Positions 1-9,099 are shown, counted from the first letter of the stretch. The stretch is DNA of 64,000 nt from Gammaproteobacteria bacterium (GCA_029863125.1 JAOTWB010000004.1:48802-112801); one strand, 5' to 3'. A program made the numbers and translations. The notes: generated from the letters alone by a model not told the origin.

Positions 1-760
1 AATTACTCGGCAGGCCGCCCTGTTTTTTGGCACGGCCCGCGTCTTCCATCGACAGCCCGTAGGTACGCATGATTTCCTCGGTCAACTGCTGGCCACCGAA
101 GTTGAAGTCGCGTGTGTAAATAACCTTGAGGTCATAAAGCACACTGAACGTCGTGCTGCTGGCGCCGATATCGACGACCGCCACCGACTGCCCCATACCA
201 CCGTCGGGAATCTGGTGGCTCAACAGGCGACAGGCATTTTCAAGTGCAAATGCCTCAACGTCGACGATTTTCGTCGTGAGACCCGCCGCGCTGACAGCTG
301 ACTGTCGCTGCTCGACGTTCTCCGTTCGCGTTGCAACGAGTAACACGTCCATGAGTTCGGGGTCTTTGTCGTTCGGGCCGATCACTTCGTAGTCGAAGCT
401 GACCTCTTCCATCGGGAATGGAATGTACTGGTCGGCCTGAATCTCGACCTGTCCCTCGAGGTCTCGCGCAGAGAGGCTGGAGGGCATTTGAATGACTTTG
501 GTAATGGCCGCGTCACCGCTGATAGCGACGGCGACGTCGGTTGCCTTGGCCCCGGCCCGCTTGACGGCGCGACGAATAGCTTCACCGACTGCCTTGGCAT
601 CGACTATCGCTTTTTCGCTCACCGAACTGGGAGGGGTAGGCTCCGCTGAGTAGGACTCGACACGATAGCGCTTGCCACTCTGCGTAAGCTCTATCAGTTT
701 GACCGACGACGTCGTGATATCGAGGCCCAGCAATGGCTGTGATTTATTGCCAAAAAACAC
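1..760 (-). CDS. pilM: Type IV pilus assembly protein PilM (C-terminus beyond window)
   Basis: Actin-like ATPase (FtsA/MreB fold) that sits on the cytoplasmic face of the type IV pilus machine and binds PilN. The GTG start at 760 is preceded by AGGAAAAA and gives a product opening with VFFGNKSQPLLGLDIT, which contains the phosphate-1 loop of the fold. The second phosphate loop, VAVVDIGASSTTF, and the PilM-typical stretch QADQYIPFPMEEVSFDYEV also lie in the visible part. The last third is outside the window. It is divergent from the PBP1A gene, the usual pilM neighbour in gammaproteobacteria, so pilNOPQ should follow beyond base 1 (inference). Confidence 0.93.
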   Translation of the reverse strand, partial: MFFGNKSQPLLGLDITTSSVKLIELTQSGKRYRVESYSAEPTPPSSVSEKAIVDAKAVGEAIRRAVKRAGAKATDVAVAISGDAAITKVIQMPSSLSARDLEGQVEIQADQYIPFPMEEVSFDYEVIGPNDKDPELMDVLLVATRTENVEQRQSAVSAAGLTTKIVDVEAFALENACRLLSHQIPDGGMGQSVAVVDIGASSTTFSVLYDLKVIYTRDFNFGGQQLTEEIMRTYGLSMEDAGRAKKQGGLPSN

Positions 761-1121
761 GTCTTTTTCCTTCTAAGTCGGTAGGTTGCGAGCCAATCGT
801 AGGTTAGACCTGAGCAAATCGATTTAACTATATATCAATAAAATGTTAAATAAAACGTGACTTTGCTCACGAACCCACAATCCCTATAGTAATGTTCCTG
901 GACGGGTACGTTCCGTGAACCAGTCCGCGGCTGAGGACGAGACTTGTTATTGCAGCAGCCCGTGATGCGCGTCTATCATCGGCTCCCTTCATCAAGTATG
1001 CAAAAAAGCCGTGCCCTTAAAAAGCCATATTTCCGGCATCCACCGAGCACCACCATACCCTTATATAAAGTGAGCCAGCAGCCCGGTAAACCGGGGTATT
1101 CGGCGGAAATCGCCAGCAACT
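761..1121. promoter_or_regulatory. Divergent intergenic region pilM / PBP1A
   Basis: This 361-bp gap must hold promoters for both divergent genes. The part next to pilM (about 820-860) is strikingly AT-rich for this genome. A possible sigma70 promoter for PBP1A is TTGCAG (950-955), 18 bp, TATCAT (974-979). A second AT-rich patch, TTATATAAAG, lies near 1059-1068. An open reading frame at 944-1129 crosses the gap but has no recognisable similarity and probably is not a gene. Confidence 0.35.
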
Positions 1122-3710
1122 ATGCATAAACCACGGAAAACAAACAAGAATCTGCGTCACATTCGGAGGCGACGGCTATTCAGAAGCCTGATTGTGATGC
1201 TTGGCCTCGGTGCCGGCGGAACCATTGCGGCCGTCGCCGCGGTTATCGGCGCGTATTATTTCGTGGAACCCGGCTTGCCCAGGCCCGAAACGATTCGCGA
1301 TATCCCGCTGCAGATTCCGCTTCGAATTTTCAGTCGCGACGGATACCTCATATCCGAAATCGGTGAACGGCGTCGCATCCTGATCGCGTTCGAGGACCTG
1401 CCGCCGCACGTGGTGCATGCTTTCATCTCGGCCGAAGATCGACGCTTTTTCGAGCACCCCGGCATCGATTACCAGGGCATCATCCGATCGTTTGCGCGGT
1501 TGATCAGGAGCGGTGAGATCAGCGGCGGCGGCAGCACGCTGACGCAGCAGCTTGCTCGCGACTACTTTTTGACGCGTGAGCAGTTGTTCACGCGAAAACT
1601 TCGTGAAGCTTTTCTGGCGTACAAGATCGAGCAGGAGTTCACCAAGGAACAGATAATGGCGCTGTTCCTCAACAAGATGTTTTTTGGACAACGCGCCTAT
1701 GGTGTGGCCGCCGCGGCACAGGTGTACTTCAACAAGAATCTCAGGGAACTCAACGCTGCAGAAGCTGCGACCCTTGCGGGCGTTCTCCCGGCGCCATCGC
1801 GGTATAACCCGGTTTACAGCGCGGCAAATGCAGAAATACGCCGCAGCTATGTGCTGGGCCGGATGCACGATCTCGGGTACCTGGACGATGCGGCTTTCGC
1901 GGAATCGATGGCCTTTCCGATGGAATCACAGCTACACGGAGCCGCCGTTGAGCTGAACGCCCCTTACGTCGCCGAAATGGTGCGCAGTGAGATGCTGAAG
2001 CGTTATGGCGAAGACACCTACACGGCCGGTTACCAGGTTGTGACTTCACTGGATTCGCGTTTGCAGTCTGCAGCCAACTACGCATTGAGAAACGGACTGC
2101 TCGAGTTTACCCGGCGACGCGGCTATCGCGGCCCGGCGATGACCATAGAGCTCGACGACGAAATCCTGATGGCGCCCTTTGAAAAATGGCCGATTGAAAT
2201 CCGGGAAACGCTTGAGCAGTACGCCCCGGGCGGTCTGTCTGTCGCGCTGGTTACGAGTCTTTCAGAAGACAATTCCGTGCGCATCGTATTCGCCGGCGGC
2301 CTAAGAGCCACCTTGCCCTGGGGCGGCATCAGCTGGGCCAAACCTTTTGTCGATCGCGAGACAACGGGGCCGGCCCCGGAAACCGTTGGCGATGTTCTGT
2401 CAGTCGGTGACGTCGTTTACGTGATGCCCACAACGAAGGGTAGCTGGGCGCTGGCCCAGGTACCGGAGGCACAGGGCGCCGTCGTAGCGATAGACCCGTT
2501 TGACGGCGGAGTCGGCGCACTCACGGGCGGCTTCGACTTCACGCTGAGCAAATTCAACAGGGCACGACAGGCATACCGCCAGCCGGGTTCGTCCTTTAAG
2601 CCGTTCATTTATTCCGCCGCGCTCGAACACGGCAATACGCCGGCGACCGTCATCCTGGACGCGCCGGTTGTGATCAATTCCTCGGAACTCGAGGCTGTCT
2701 GGCGGCCTATAAATTACAGCGGGCGATTCTACGGACCGACGCGCATGCGCGAAGCGCTGGTTCGTTCGATGAACCTCGTGTCGGTGCGTCTGCTTCTATT
2801 CAACACCGGTATCGGCAATGCCGTTCGCCATATCGAAAAATTCGGTTTCGGCGGTGCCGCGCTGCCACGCAACGGTTCTCTCGCGCTGGGCGGCGGCGCC
2901 GCATCGCCGCTCGATATGGCGCAGGGATACGCGATCATTGCCAACGGCGGGCATGCGATAAAACCCTATGTAATCGATGCGATTTACGGGCCGGCGGGTG
3001 AAACCCTGTACCGCAACGAGCCGGCCATCGTCTGCGATTCGTGTATCGGAGAAGGAACCGCCAATCGGTATGGTCGTGCACCGCGTGCGCAAATGTCGCT
3101 GGACGCGATGGCTGATGTGGCGCTCGACTATCGGCCCGATGCCAGCGCGGCGCCGGAGCTGTTTGCAGACGTCGTCACTGCCCCTCGGACAATTAGCCCG
3201 CAAAACATGTTTCTGGTTCAGGACATGATGCGCGACGTCGTGCGGCGCGGCACCGGTCGCCGCGCAATGGCGCTGGGCCGCAACGACCTCTCGGGAAAAA
3301 CCGGCACGTCGAATGACCGGCGCGACGCCTGGTTCGGGGGCTTTAACGCCGACCTCGCCAGCATCGTATGGGTCGGCTACGACGACGACCTGCCCCTGGG
3401 TCCCGGCGAGGAAGGATCGAGGACCGCGCTGCCGATCTGGGTCGAATTCTCGCGCATCGCTCTGGCGGGGGTGCCGGAAAATCAACTGCCGATGCCGGAA
3501 GGCATCGTTTCGGTGCTTATCGACCGCGAGACCGGCTGCCCCGCACGGTCGGGGCAGCGCAACGTCGTGTTCGAAGTGTTCCGGCAGGGCAACGTTCCGG
3601 AGTGCGAGTTCGTCGAAGAAATCCCTGACATTTTCAATGACGCGTCCGGAATCGATGCACCACCCGATGAGGAAGGGGAAGTTGACGAGGAAAGCGAGCC
3701 GATCTTTTGA
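1122..3710 (+). CDS. mrcA: Penicillin-binding protein 1A (bifunctional transglycosylase/transpeptidase)
   Basis: Class A PBP of 862 residues that polymerises and cross-links peptidoglycan in the periplasm. There is a basic cytoplasmic tail, then one membrane segment at about residues 20-48. The GT51 glycosyltransferase domain follows, with EDRRFFEH (catalytic Glu 105) and the GGSTLTQQLARD motif. A PBP1A-type OB-like insert lies between the two catalytic domains. The transpeptidase has SSFK (Ser 490 to Lys 493), SMN and KTGTS (Lys 726). The C-terminal tail is acidic. The ATG at 1122 gives the standard N-terminus. Being divergent from pilM is the usual ponA arrangement. Confidence 0.97.
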   Translation: MHKPRKTNKNLRHIRRRRLFRSLIVMLGLGAGGTIAAVAAVIGAYYFVEPGLPRPETIRDIPLQIPLRIFSRDGYLISEIGERRRILIAFEDLPPHVVHAFISAEDRRFFEHPGIDYQGIIRSFARLIRSGEISGGGSTLTQQLARDYFLTREQLFTRKLREAFLAYKIEQEFTKEQIMALFLNKMFFGQRAYGVAAAAQVYFNKNLRELNAAEAATLAGVLPAPSRYNPVYSAANAEIRRSYVLGRMHDLGYLDDAAFAESMAFPMESQLHGAAVELNAPYVAEMVRSEMLKRYGEDTYTAGYQVVTSLDSRLQSAANYALRNGLLEFTRRRGYRGPAMTIELDDEILMAPFEKWPIEIRETLEQYAPGGLSVALVTSLSEDNSVRIVFAGGLRATLPWGGISWAKPFVDRETTGPAPETVGDVLSVGDVVYVMPTTKGSWALAQVPEAQGAVVAIDPFDGGVGALTGGFDFTLSKFNRARQAYRQPGSSFKPFIYSAALEHGNTPATVILDAPVVINSSELEAVWRPINYSGRFYGPTRMREALVRSMNLVSVRLLLFNTGIGNAVRHIEKFGFGGAALPRNGSLALGGGAASPLDMAQGYAIIANGGHAIKPYVIDAIYGPAGETLYRNEPAIVCDSCIGEGTANRYGRAPRAQMSLDAMADVALDYRPDASAAPELFADVVTAPRTISPQNMFLVQDMMRDVVRRGTGRRAMALGRNDLSGKTGTSNDRRDAWFGGFNADLASIVWVGYDDDLPLGPGEEGSRTALPIWVEFSRIALAGVPENQLPMPEGIVSVLIDRETGCPARSGQRNVVFEVFRQGNVPECEFVEEIPDIFNDASGIDAPPDEEGEVDEESEPIF

Positions 3711-3714
3711 CGCA

Positions 3715-4326
3715 ATGGGCAGGCAAAAAAACAATGGGGTCGAGCGGGCGCGACAGGTCGTTGCGCAGGAAGCCGCTCGCATAATAGTCGATCACGGCAT
3801 TCGCGATTATCGCCTGGCGAAACATAAAGCCGCTGAACGCCTGGGAATCTCTGTGCGCGGCGCTCTGCCTGGCAACGCGGAAATCGAGGCTGCCGTCGTC
3901 GAGCACCTGCAGATTTTCGGTGGCGAGTCACACGCGGATCAACTGCGCCTCATGCGGATTGCGGCGCTCTCCGCCATGAAGCTGCTCGAAGCATTTACGC
4001 CACGACTTGTCGGGCCCGTGCTCGTCGGTACCGCGGATCAAAACTCCGCCGTTAACCTGCACGTCTTTGCCGACAGTCCGGAAGCCGTTGCGCTTGAGCT
4101 CGGTGGTATGGGCATCAGCTATCGACCGTACGAGCGGCGCCTGAAAAGCCGCCGCAACCGCGTCGAGACCTTCGCCGGTTTCGAGTTTCATCACAGCAAT
4201 AGCGCGATCCAGGCCACCGTATTTCCGGTCGACGGAATCCGCCAGGCGCCGATGAGCCCGATCGACGGCAAGCCGATGAAGCGGGTCGATTTGAATGCCG
4301 TGCAATTGCTCCTCGAACACATCTGA
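3715..4326 (+). CDS. Conserved hypothetical protein, possibly nucleotidyltransferase-like
   Basis: 203-residue soluble protein starting 5 bp after the PBP1A stop, so probably co-transcribed with it. The N-terminal half is helical (RQVVAQEAARIIVDHGI...). The centre, VGPVLVGTADQNSAVNLHVF, loosely resembles the beta-strand core of small nucleotidyltransferases. The C-terminus ends in a conserved-looking stretch with PMKRVDLNAVQLLL. There is no signal peptide or membrane segment. I recognise the general look of a protein seen in Xanthomonas-like genomes but not a function. The nucleotidyltransferase idea is inference. Confidence 0.75.
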   Translation: MGRQKNNGVERARQVVAQEAARIIVDHGIRDYRLAKHKAAERLGISVRGALPGNAEIEAAVVEHLQIFGGESHADQLRLMRIAALSAMKLLEAFTPRLVGPVLVGTADQNSAVNLHVFADSPEAVALELGGMGISYRPYERRLKSRRNRVETFAGFEFHHSNSAIQATVFPVDGIRQAPMSPIDGKPMKRVDLNAVQLLLEHI

Positions 4327-4614
4327 TCGCAACTCCATTTCACCACCCACCCTTGCCAAGCAGCGGCCACCAACCTCTGAGCTCGGGCAACCGACCGACA
4401 TGCATTGCTGGCGGACTGCCTCGCTTGCGCTCGCTTCATGTCTCGCCAGCAAACATCTCGTCCACTTGCCTCACGCCGCACGGTTACGCAGCGGCGGCGA
4501 GTGCGGGCGTGTCTTGCGAAGCGACATCGCGTCAGCGCGAGCAGGCAAGATCTCCCCGCAATCGACGCCGCGGGGAGGTGGGTGGAAGGTTGGCGGACGT
4601 TGGCAGGTGAGGCG
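4327..4614. other. Convergent intergenic region rich in inverted repeats
   Basis: 288 bp between two converging genes. It holds a 9-bp perfect inverted repeat TTGCTGGCG (4405-4413) / CGCCAGCAA (4444-4452). It also holds an 8-bp stem CTCCCCGC/GCGGGGAG (4552-4559/4570-4577, 10-nt loop) and outer blocks CCACCCACC near 4342 and GGTGGGTGG near 4577. No U-tract follows the hairpins. It may be a terminator region for both genes or a decayed repeat element. I see no gene in it. Confidence 0.4.
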
Positions 4615-5910
4615 CTATCGCTTTGCGATCGGGGTGTAATCCCGCTGTGCCGGCCCGGTATACAGCTGTCGCGGTCTCGCGATCTTGCCCGCCGGGTCAG
4701 AGATCATCTCGCGCCAGTGCGCCGCCCAGCCCACCGAGCGCCCAAGCGCAAACATCACGGTAAACATTGAGGTCGGAATACCGAGTGCCCGGTAGATGAT
4801 GCCCGAGTAGAAGTCGACGTTCGGGTAAAGATTTTTCTCTTTGAAGTAGTCGTCCTCGAGCGCAACCTGTTCGAGCTCCTGGGCCAGGTCGAACAACGGC
4901 GTGTCCTTGCGGTCCAGCCGCTGCAGCACCTTGTGGCACATGTCCCGGATAATCGTCGCGCGCGGATCGAAATTCTTGTACACGCGGTGGCCGAAACCCA
5001 TCAGCCGGAAGGGATCCGACTTGTCCTTGGCTTTGTCGACATACTTCTTGATCTGGCTGGTATCCCCGATCTGCTCGAGCATCTTGAGAACAGCCTCATT
5101 GGCACCGCCGTGCGCGGGTCCCCAGAGTGCCGAGATGCCTGCGGCAATCGCCGAGTACGGGTTTGCGCCCGAGCTCCCGGCCATTCTGACCGTCGAGGTC
5201 GAACAGTTCTGTTCGTGATCGGCATGCAGTATGAACAGCAGGTCGAGCGCTTCGGCCGCGACCTCATCGATTTCGTAAGGTTCTGCCGGAACCGCAAACA
5301 ACATATGCAGCAGGTTCTGGCAGTAATTCAGATCATTCCGTGGATAAATGAACGGCTGACCCGTATTGAGTTTGTAGGCGGCGGCGGCGATCGTCGGCAG
5401 TTTGGCGAGAATCCGGTGCGCGAATATGTCGCGGTGATCGGGGTTCGATGCATCCATTTCGCTGTGATAATAAGCCGACATGGAGCCGACGACAGCGGAC
5501 AACATCGCCATCGGGTGCGCGTCGTAACGGAAACCCTTGAAGAAGCTCAGCATCCCCTCGTTAAGCATGGTGTGCCGGCGGATCGTCCGTTCAAACTTCG
5601 CGAGCTCGGTGGTTGTCGGCAGATTCCCGTGCAACAAGAGGTAAGAAACTTCGATGAAGTTCGAGTTGGCAGCAAGCTGTTCCACAGGGTAGCCCCGGTA
5701 CATCAGGATTCCCTGCTCGCCGTCGATGTACGTTATGTCTGATTCGCAGCTGCCCGTCGCGACAAACCCGGGGTCGTACGTGAAGACGCCTTGCTCCTTA
5801 TACAGCTTTGCAATATCGATAACGTCGGGACCGACTGTTCCGCTGCGTACGGGCAGGTCCGTTTCGGTGCCGTTGGGGCTGATCAGGCGGTATGCATCCT
5901 CGCTCATCAT
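4615..5910 (-). CDS. gltA: Citrate synthase
   Basis: First enzyme of the TCA cycle (oxaloacetate + acetyl-CoA to citrate), cytoplasmic. At 431 residues it has the length and N-terminal extension of the hexameric, NADH-sensitive Gram-negative type (compare E. coli GltA). Visible signatures are GPAHGGANEAVLKML, with a catalytic His, and the family block GFGHRVYKNFDPR. VDFYSGIIYRALGIP and SVGWAAHWREMI lie near the C-terminus. The start has two tandem ATG codons at 5905-5910. It lies next to rpmE on the same strand, but 115 bp separate them. Confidence 0.97.
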   Translation of the reverse strand: MMSEDAYRLISPNGTETDLPVRSGTVGPDVIDIAKLYKEQGVFTYDPGFVATGSCESDITYIDGEQGILMYRGYPVEQLAANSNFIEVSYLLLHGNLPTTTELAKFERTIRRHTMLNEGMLSFFKGFRYDAHPMAMLSAVVGSMSAYYHSEMDASNPDHRDIFAHRILAKLPTIAAAAYKLNTGQPFIYPRNDLNYCQNLLHMLFAVPAEPYEIDEVAAEALDLLFILHADHEQNCSTSTVRMAGSSGANPYSAIAAGISALWGPAHGGANEAVLKMLEQIGDTSQIKKYVDKAKDKSDPFRLMGFGHRVYKNFDPRATIIRDMCHKVLQRLDRKDTPLFDLAQELEQVALEDDYFKEKNLYPNVDFYSGIIYRALGIPTSMFTVMFALGRSVGWAAHWREMISDPAGKIARPRQLYTGPAQRDYTPIAKR

Positions 5911-6025
5911 TCTTCCTCGATTTCCTTGAATCAGACGTTGCGAGCATAGCGCAGAGCGCCGCGACCCCGAAAGTCGTGGAATGACGCAATGAGACCAGGA
6001 TTGCTGCCGAGACAGCGGCTGGCGT

Positions 6026-6229
6026 TCAGCTCATGCCGTACTTGCGGCGGAATTTGTCTACGCGTCCGCCCGAATCGACGATCTTTTGCTTGCCCGTGTA
6101 GAACGGGTGGCAGGAGGAGCACACCTCGATGAGGAGATCTTCGCCGAGCGTCGAACGCGTCGTGAATTCGTTGCCGCAACTACAGGTGACCTTGATGGCG
6201 GTGTAATTAGGGTGAATATCGGCTTTCAT
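6026..6229 (-). CDS. rpmE: 50S ribosomal protein L31 (zinc-binding form)
   Basis: 67-residue ribosomal protein of the large subunit/inter-subunit bridge. It keeps the four zinc-ligand cysteines of the C+ type: CSC at 16/18 and CSSC at 37/40. The family C-terminus [12 protein letters not shown] is present. The ATG at 6229 (MKADIHPNY) is the conserved start; longer reading frames upstream are spurious. A cluster of DnaA-box-like sites lies 80-115 bp upstream. The C+ form is the one normally replaced by a Cys-free paralogue under zinc starvation in other bacteria. Confidence 0.97.
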   Translation of the reverse strand: MKADIHPNYTAIKVTCSCGNEFTTRSTLGEDLLIEVCSSCHPFYTGKQKIVDSGGRVDKFRRKYGMS

Positions 6230-6271
6230 TGTGGCTCTCCCGAGCGCGCTGCGTCGCAAAAGGCCGCGTAG

Positions 6272-6298
6272 GATATAGCGAAGCGCCCGCTCCCGCAA
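6272..6298 (-). promoter_or_regulatory. Possible rpmE promoter
   Basis: Reading the minus strand, TTGCGG (6298-6293) is followed after 15 bp by TATATC (6277-6272), about 45 bp before the rpmE start. The spacer is short and the -35 weak, so this is a guess based on position. Confidence 0.3.
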
Positions 6299-6309
6299 GC
6301 CCCCTGCGA

Positions 6310-6344
6310 TTATCCACAGAAGCTGTGGATAAGTATGTGGATTA
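6310..6344. promoter_or_regulatory. Cluster of three DnaA-box-like 9-mers upstream of rpmE
   Basis: TTATCCACA at 6310-6318 and its exact inverse TGTGGATAA at 6324-6332 are both perfect matches to the DnaA-box consensus, separated by 5 bp. A third site, TGTGGATTA at 6336-6344, differs by one base. An AT-rich tract (about 6390-6430) follows. The 323-bp gap 6230-6552 holds no gene that I can see. The sites could be a DnaA-controlled promoter or a DnaA-titrating locus. An origin of replication is not supported, because no dnaA, gidA or parA genes are near. Confidence 0.55.
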
Positions 6345-6552
6345 AAATTGAGTGAATGACCTAAGGTGCGGATTTGCAAGCAAGCTTGTCAATTTGACTA
6401 TTTTATGTCCATTTTATTTTTGGGTTAACAAACATGGACTTATCGACGCTTCACGACCCACAAAGTGAATTCGAACGCCTCTTGTACTGATAATCAAAGG
6501 CCCGCCGGATTCCTTGTGCATAAATGCACGATCCAGAAAGTTTTCTTGGGGG

Positions 6553-7746
6553 TCACCGGGAAAGGCCTGCGCCCCCACCGTTCCGCCGGCTGCGGGCCCT
6601 CGCCGGCAGGAATTCGGCCTGCAGATCGTTGAGGAAGCGTCTGCCGAGCGGTGTTGCCTGCCAGCGCGATTCGTCGACGCGCTCAACCAGCCCTTTTTCA
6701 CGGACCCCGCGCATGATCGTCTGCAGCTCCGGGCCACTCAGCCCCGTTCGTTCACAGAAAACCAGCTCGCCGAACCCGTCGTTCAATCGCAGCGCATTCA
6801 GCATGAATTCGAAGACCAGATCCGGCGGCGCAACCCGAATCGCTGCGGCACCCTGCCTCCCGGCTTCGATGGCCGTCATGTACTGCAGCGGGTTGGCGGG
6901 CTTTTGGTACCGGAATACGCCGCGGGTGTCACTGATCTTGCCGTGGGCCCCGGCGCCCGCTGCCAGGTAATCGCCGAACAGCCAGTAGTTCAGGTTGTGT
7001 TCGCACACCCGGCCGTCGCGGGCAAACGCAGAGACTTCGTACTGGCGGTAGCCGCTCTTGGCCAGCAGCGCCTGCCCACGGTCCTGAATCGCGTGAAGAG
7101 TCTCCTCCTCCGGCAGGTCTTGCGGGGGCCGCGCGAAAAAAATCGTATTGGGTTCAAGCGTGAGTTGGTACCAGGAAATGTGCGTCGGTGCGAGGCTGAT
7201 AGCGCATTCGAGATCCTCGAGTGCCGCCTCCACTCCCTGGCCCGGCAGGCCGTGCATCAGGTCGATATTGATGTTGTCGATGCCGGCTGCCCGCGCATCG
7301 TCAACGGCCCGCACAATATCCTCGCTGCTGTGGATTCGTCCGATCTTTTTCAGCAGTTCGTCGTCAAAGCTCTGCCCCCCGAAGGACAGGCGATTGACTC
7401 CCGCATCGCGATAACCGGCCGGCTGGCCGCACTCGACCGTACCCGGGTTTGCTTCCATCGTGATTTCGGCGCCATCGGCAAGATCGAAGCAGGCCCGCAC
7501 ACCGTCCAGCAGCCGTTCGATTTCCCCAGGCGAAAACAGGCTCGGCGTGCCGCCACCGAGAAAAACACTTTGCAGCCGTCTGCCCGCGGCGCGCAGCGCC
7601 TCACCCTCGAGATCGACGAGCAGCGCATCGAGATATCTTTCGCGCGGCGCGCCCTCTCCCGCCGTGTGCGAATTGAAGTCGCAGTAAGGACATTTTCGGA
7701 CGCACCAGGGAAGGTGCACGTAAAGCGAGAGCGGCGGGGCAATCAC
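6553..7746 (-). CDS. hemW: HemW, heme chaperone / radical SAM protein (HemN-like)
   Basis: 397-residue radical-SAM protein. The cluster motif CVRKCPYC (Cys 15, 19, 22) followed by DFNSH is the HemW version, not the coproporphyrinogen-oxidase HemN version. GGGTPSLFSP, MEANPGT, SFGGQSFD and the HemN C-terminal domain follow. Known HemW proteins bind heme and transfer it to respiratory enzymes rather than oxidising coproporphyrinogen. The start is GTG at 7746, overlapping the rdgB stop by 4 bp, so hemW is translationally coupled within rph-rdgB-hemW. That order is common in gammaproteobacteria. Confidence 0.93.
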   Translation of the reverse strand: MIAPPLSLYVHLPWCVRKCPYCDFNSHTAGEGAPRERYLDALLVDLEGEALRAAGRRLQSVFLGGGTPSLFSPGEIERLLDGVRACFDLADGAEITMEANPGTVECGQPAGYRDAGVNRLSFGGQSFDDELLKKIGRIHSSEDIVRAVDDARAAGIDNINIDLMHGLPGQGVEAALEDLECAISLAPTHISWYQLTLEPNTIFFARPPQDLPEEETLHAIQDRGQALLAKSGYRQYEVSAFARDGRVCEHNLNYWLFGDYLAAGAGAHGKISDTRGVFRYQKPANPLQYMTAIEAGRQGAAAIRVAPPDLVFEFMLNALRLNDGFGELVFCERTGLSGPELQTIMRGVREKGLVERVDESRWQATPLGRRFLNDLQAEFLPARARSRRNGGGAGLSR

Positions 7747-8351
7747 GAGAACTGTTTTCGTAACAGAGCCGCGAGTTTGCGCAGCGCCTGCCCTCGATGA
7801 CTGCGTGCGTTTTTTTCGTCAGGATTCAGTTCGGCGCCACTGAGACCGCTTTCCGGATCAAGAAATATCGGGTCATAACCAAAACCGCCGTGACCCCTGC
7901 GCGCCCGGAGGATCGTTCCGCGCCACACGCCTTCTGCAATAATGGCTTCAGAATTTCCCGGCATGATGAAACTCGCAGCACAATGAAACGCAGCGCCCCG
8001 CGACCCGTCAGGAACCTCTTCGAGCTCCTCGAGTAATTGATCGACGTTGTCGTCGTCCGTCGCGTCGGGACCTGCGTAACGCGCCGAGTAAACGCCCGGC
8101 CGACCGTCCAGTGCGTCCACGACCAGCCCGGAGTCGTCCGCAATTGCCGGGAGCCCCGTCGCGTCAGAGGCGTGTCGTGCTTTGATCAACGAGTTTTCGA
8201 CAAAGGTCGTGCCGGTTTCATCAGCGTCAACGACGCCCAGCTCCGACTGCGGCACGATCTCGACGCCCAGACCATCGAGCAAACGTGCGATCTCGCGGAT
8301 CTTGCCGGCGTTACTGCTGGCCATGACAACTTTAGCGGGTAACCCGGCCAC
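7743..8351 (-). CDS. rdgB: dITP/XTP pyrophosphatase (Ham1 family)
   Basis: 202-residue house-cleaning enzyme that hydrolyses dITP, ITP and XTP to monophosphates and keeps deaminated purines out of DNA. It has the family N-terminal SSNAGKIREI, the catalytic block ADDSGLVVDALDGRPGVYSARYAG and the C-terminal SHRGQALRKL. The start is GTG at 8351, immediately after the rph stop; the 3' end overlaps hemW by 4 bp. It is therefore the middle gene of a tight three-gene operon. Confidence 0.96.
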   Translation of the reverse strand: MAGLPAKVVMASSNAGKIREIARLLDGLGVEIVPQSELGVVDADETGTTFVENSLIKARHASDATGLPAIADDSGLVVDALDGRPGVYSARYAGPDATDDDNVDQLLEELEEVPDGSRGAAFHCAASFIMPGNSEAIIAEGVWRGTILRARRGHGGFGYDPIFLDPESGLSGAELNPDEKNARSHRGQALRKLAALLRKQFS

Positions 8352-9074
8352 TTAGCTTACAGACGCAATTGTCTCGTTTTGAGCAGCGATGATGTCACTG
8401 ATACCGGTGCGCGCCAGGCTGATCATTGCATCGAACTCATCGTCGGTGAACGCGTGTCCCTCGGCGGTGCCCTGTACCTCGATGAAGCGTCCGGCATCGT
8501 TCATGACTATGTTCATATCCGTTTCGGCCTCCGCGTCTTCCGCATAATCGAGATCGAGTACCGGCGTACCGCGATAGATGCCGACCGAAATGGCCGCTAC
8601 TTGCCCGTGAAGCGGCGTCTTTTTTATTCCGCCCGCTTTCTCGAGCCGCTTCATGGCGATAGCCAGCGCAACGTACGCGCCGCTTATCGAAGCCGTTCGT
8701 GTACCACCATCGGCCTGGATGACGTCGCAATCCAGCGTTACCGACCTTTCGCCCAGGGCTTCGAGGTCCGTCACTGCGCGCAGCGAGCGGCCGATGAGAC
8801 GCTGGATTTCGACGGTCCGCCCCCCCTGCTTGCCGCGCGACGCCTCACGGCCCGAGCGGGTGTGGGTTGCCCTGGGCAACATGCCGTATTCGCCGGTCAC
8901 CCAACCGCGGCCGGTATTGCGCAGCCACGCGGGGATCCGTTCTTCGATGCTGGCCGTGCACAAGACCTGGGTATCGCCAAAGGATGCGAGAACGCTGCCC
9001 TCGGCGTGTTTGGTGAAATCGGGAATGAAGCGCAGTTCCCGCATCTGTGACGCTTTGCGACCGCTGGGACGCAT
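8352..9074 (-). CDS. rph: Ribonuclease PH
   Basis: 240-residue phosphorolytic 3'-5' exoribonuclease that trims tRNA 3' ends and acts as a hexamer. It starts [14 protein letters not shown] and carries [16 protein letters not shown], the family signature, and [20 protein letters not shown]. Its stop directly abuts the rdgB start. Unlike E. coli K-12 rph, which carries a well-known frameshift, this copy is intact to its C-terminus. Confidence 0.97.
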   Translation of the reverse strand: MRPSGRKASQMRELRFIPDFTKHAEGSVLASFGDTQVLCTASIEERIPAWLRNTGRGWVTGEYGMLPRATHTRSGREASRGKQGGRTVEIQRLIGRSLRAVTDLEALGERSVTLDCDVIQADGGTRTASISGAYVALAIAMKRLEKAGGIKKTPLHGQVAAISVGIYRGTPVLDLDYAEDAEAETDMNIVMNDAGRFIEVQGTAEGHAFTDDEFDAMISLARTGISDIIAAQNETIASVS

Positions 9075-9099
9075 GATTACTCTCCTGCCTGCCGCCCGA

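Noticed and set aside
944..1129. 61-codon frame ahead of PBP1A
   Set aside because: No ribosome-binding site or similarity; it overlaps the PBP1A start and likely promoter.
2796..3782. 328-codon minus-strand open frame
   Set aside because: Antisense to PBP1A with no recognisable domain.
6300..6440. Chromosomal replication origin
   Set aside because: Three DnaA-box-like sites and AT-rich DNA are present, but there are none of the usual origin genes and too few boxes.
6514..7800. 428-codon plus-strand open frame
   Set aside because: Antisense to hemW with no recognisable motif; a by-product of high GC codon use.
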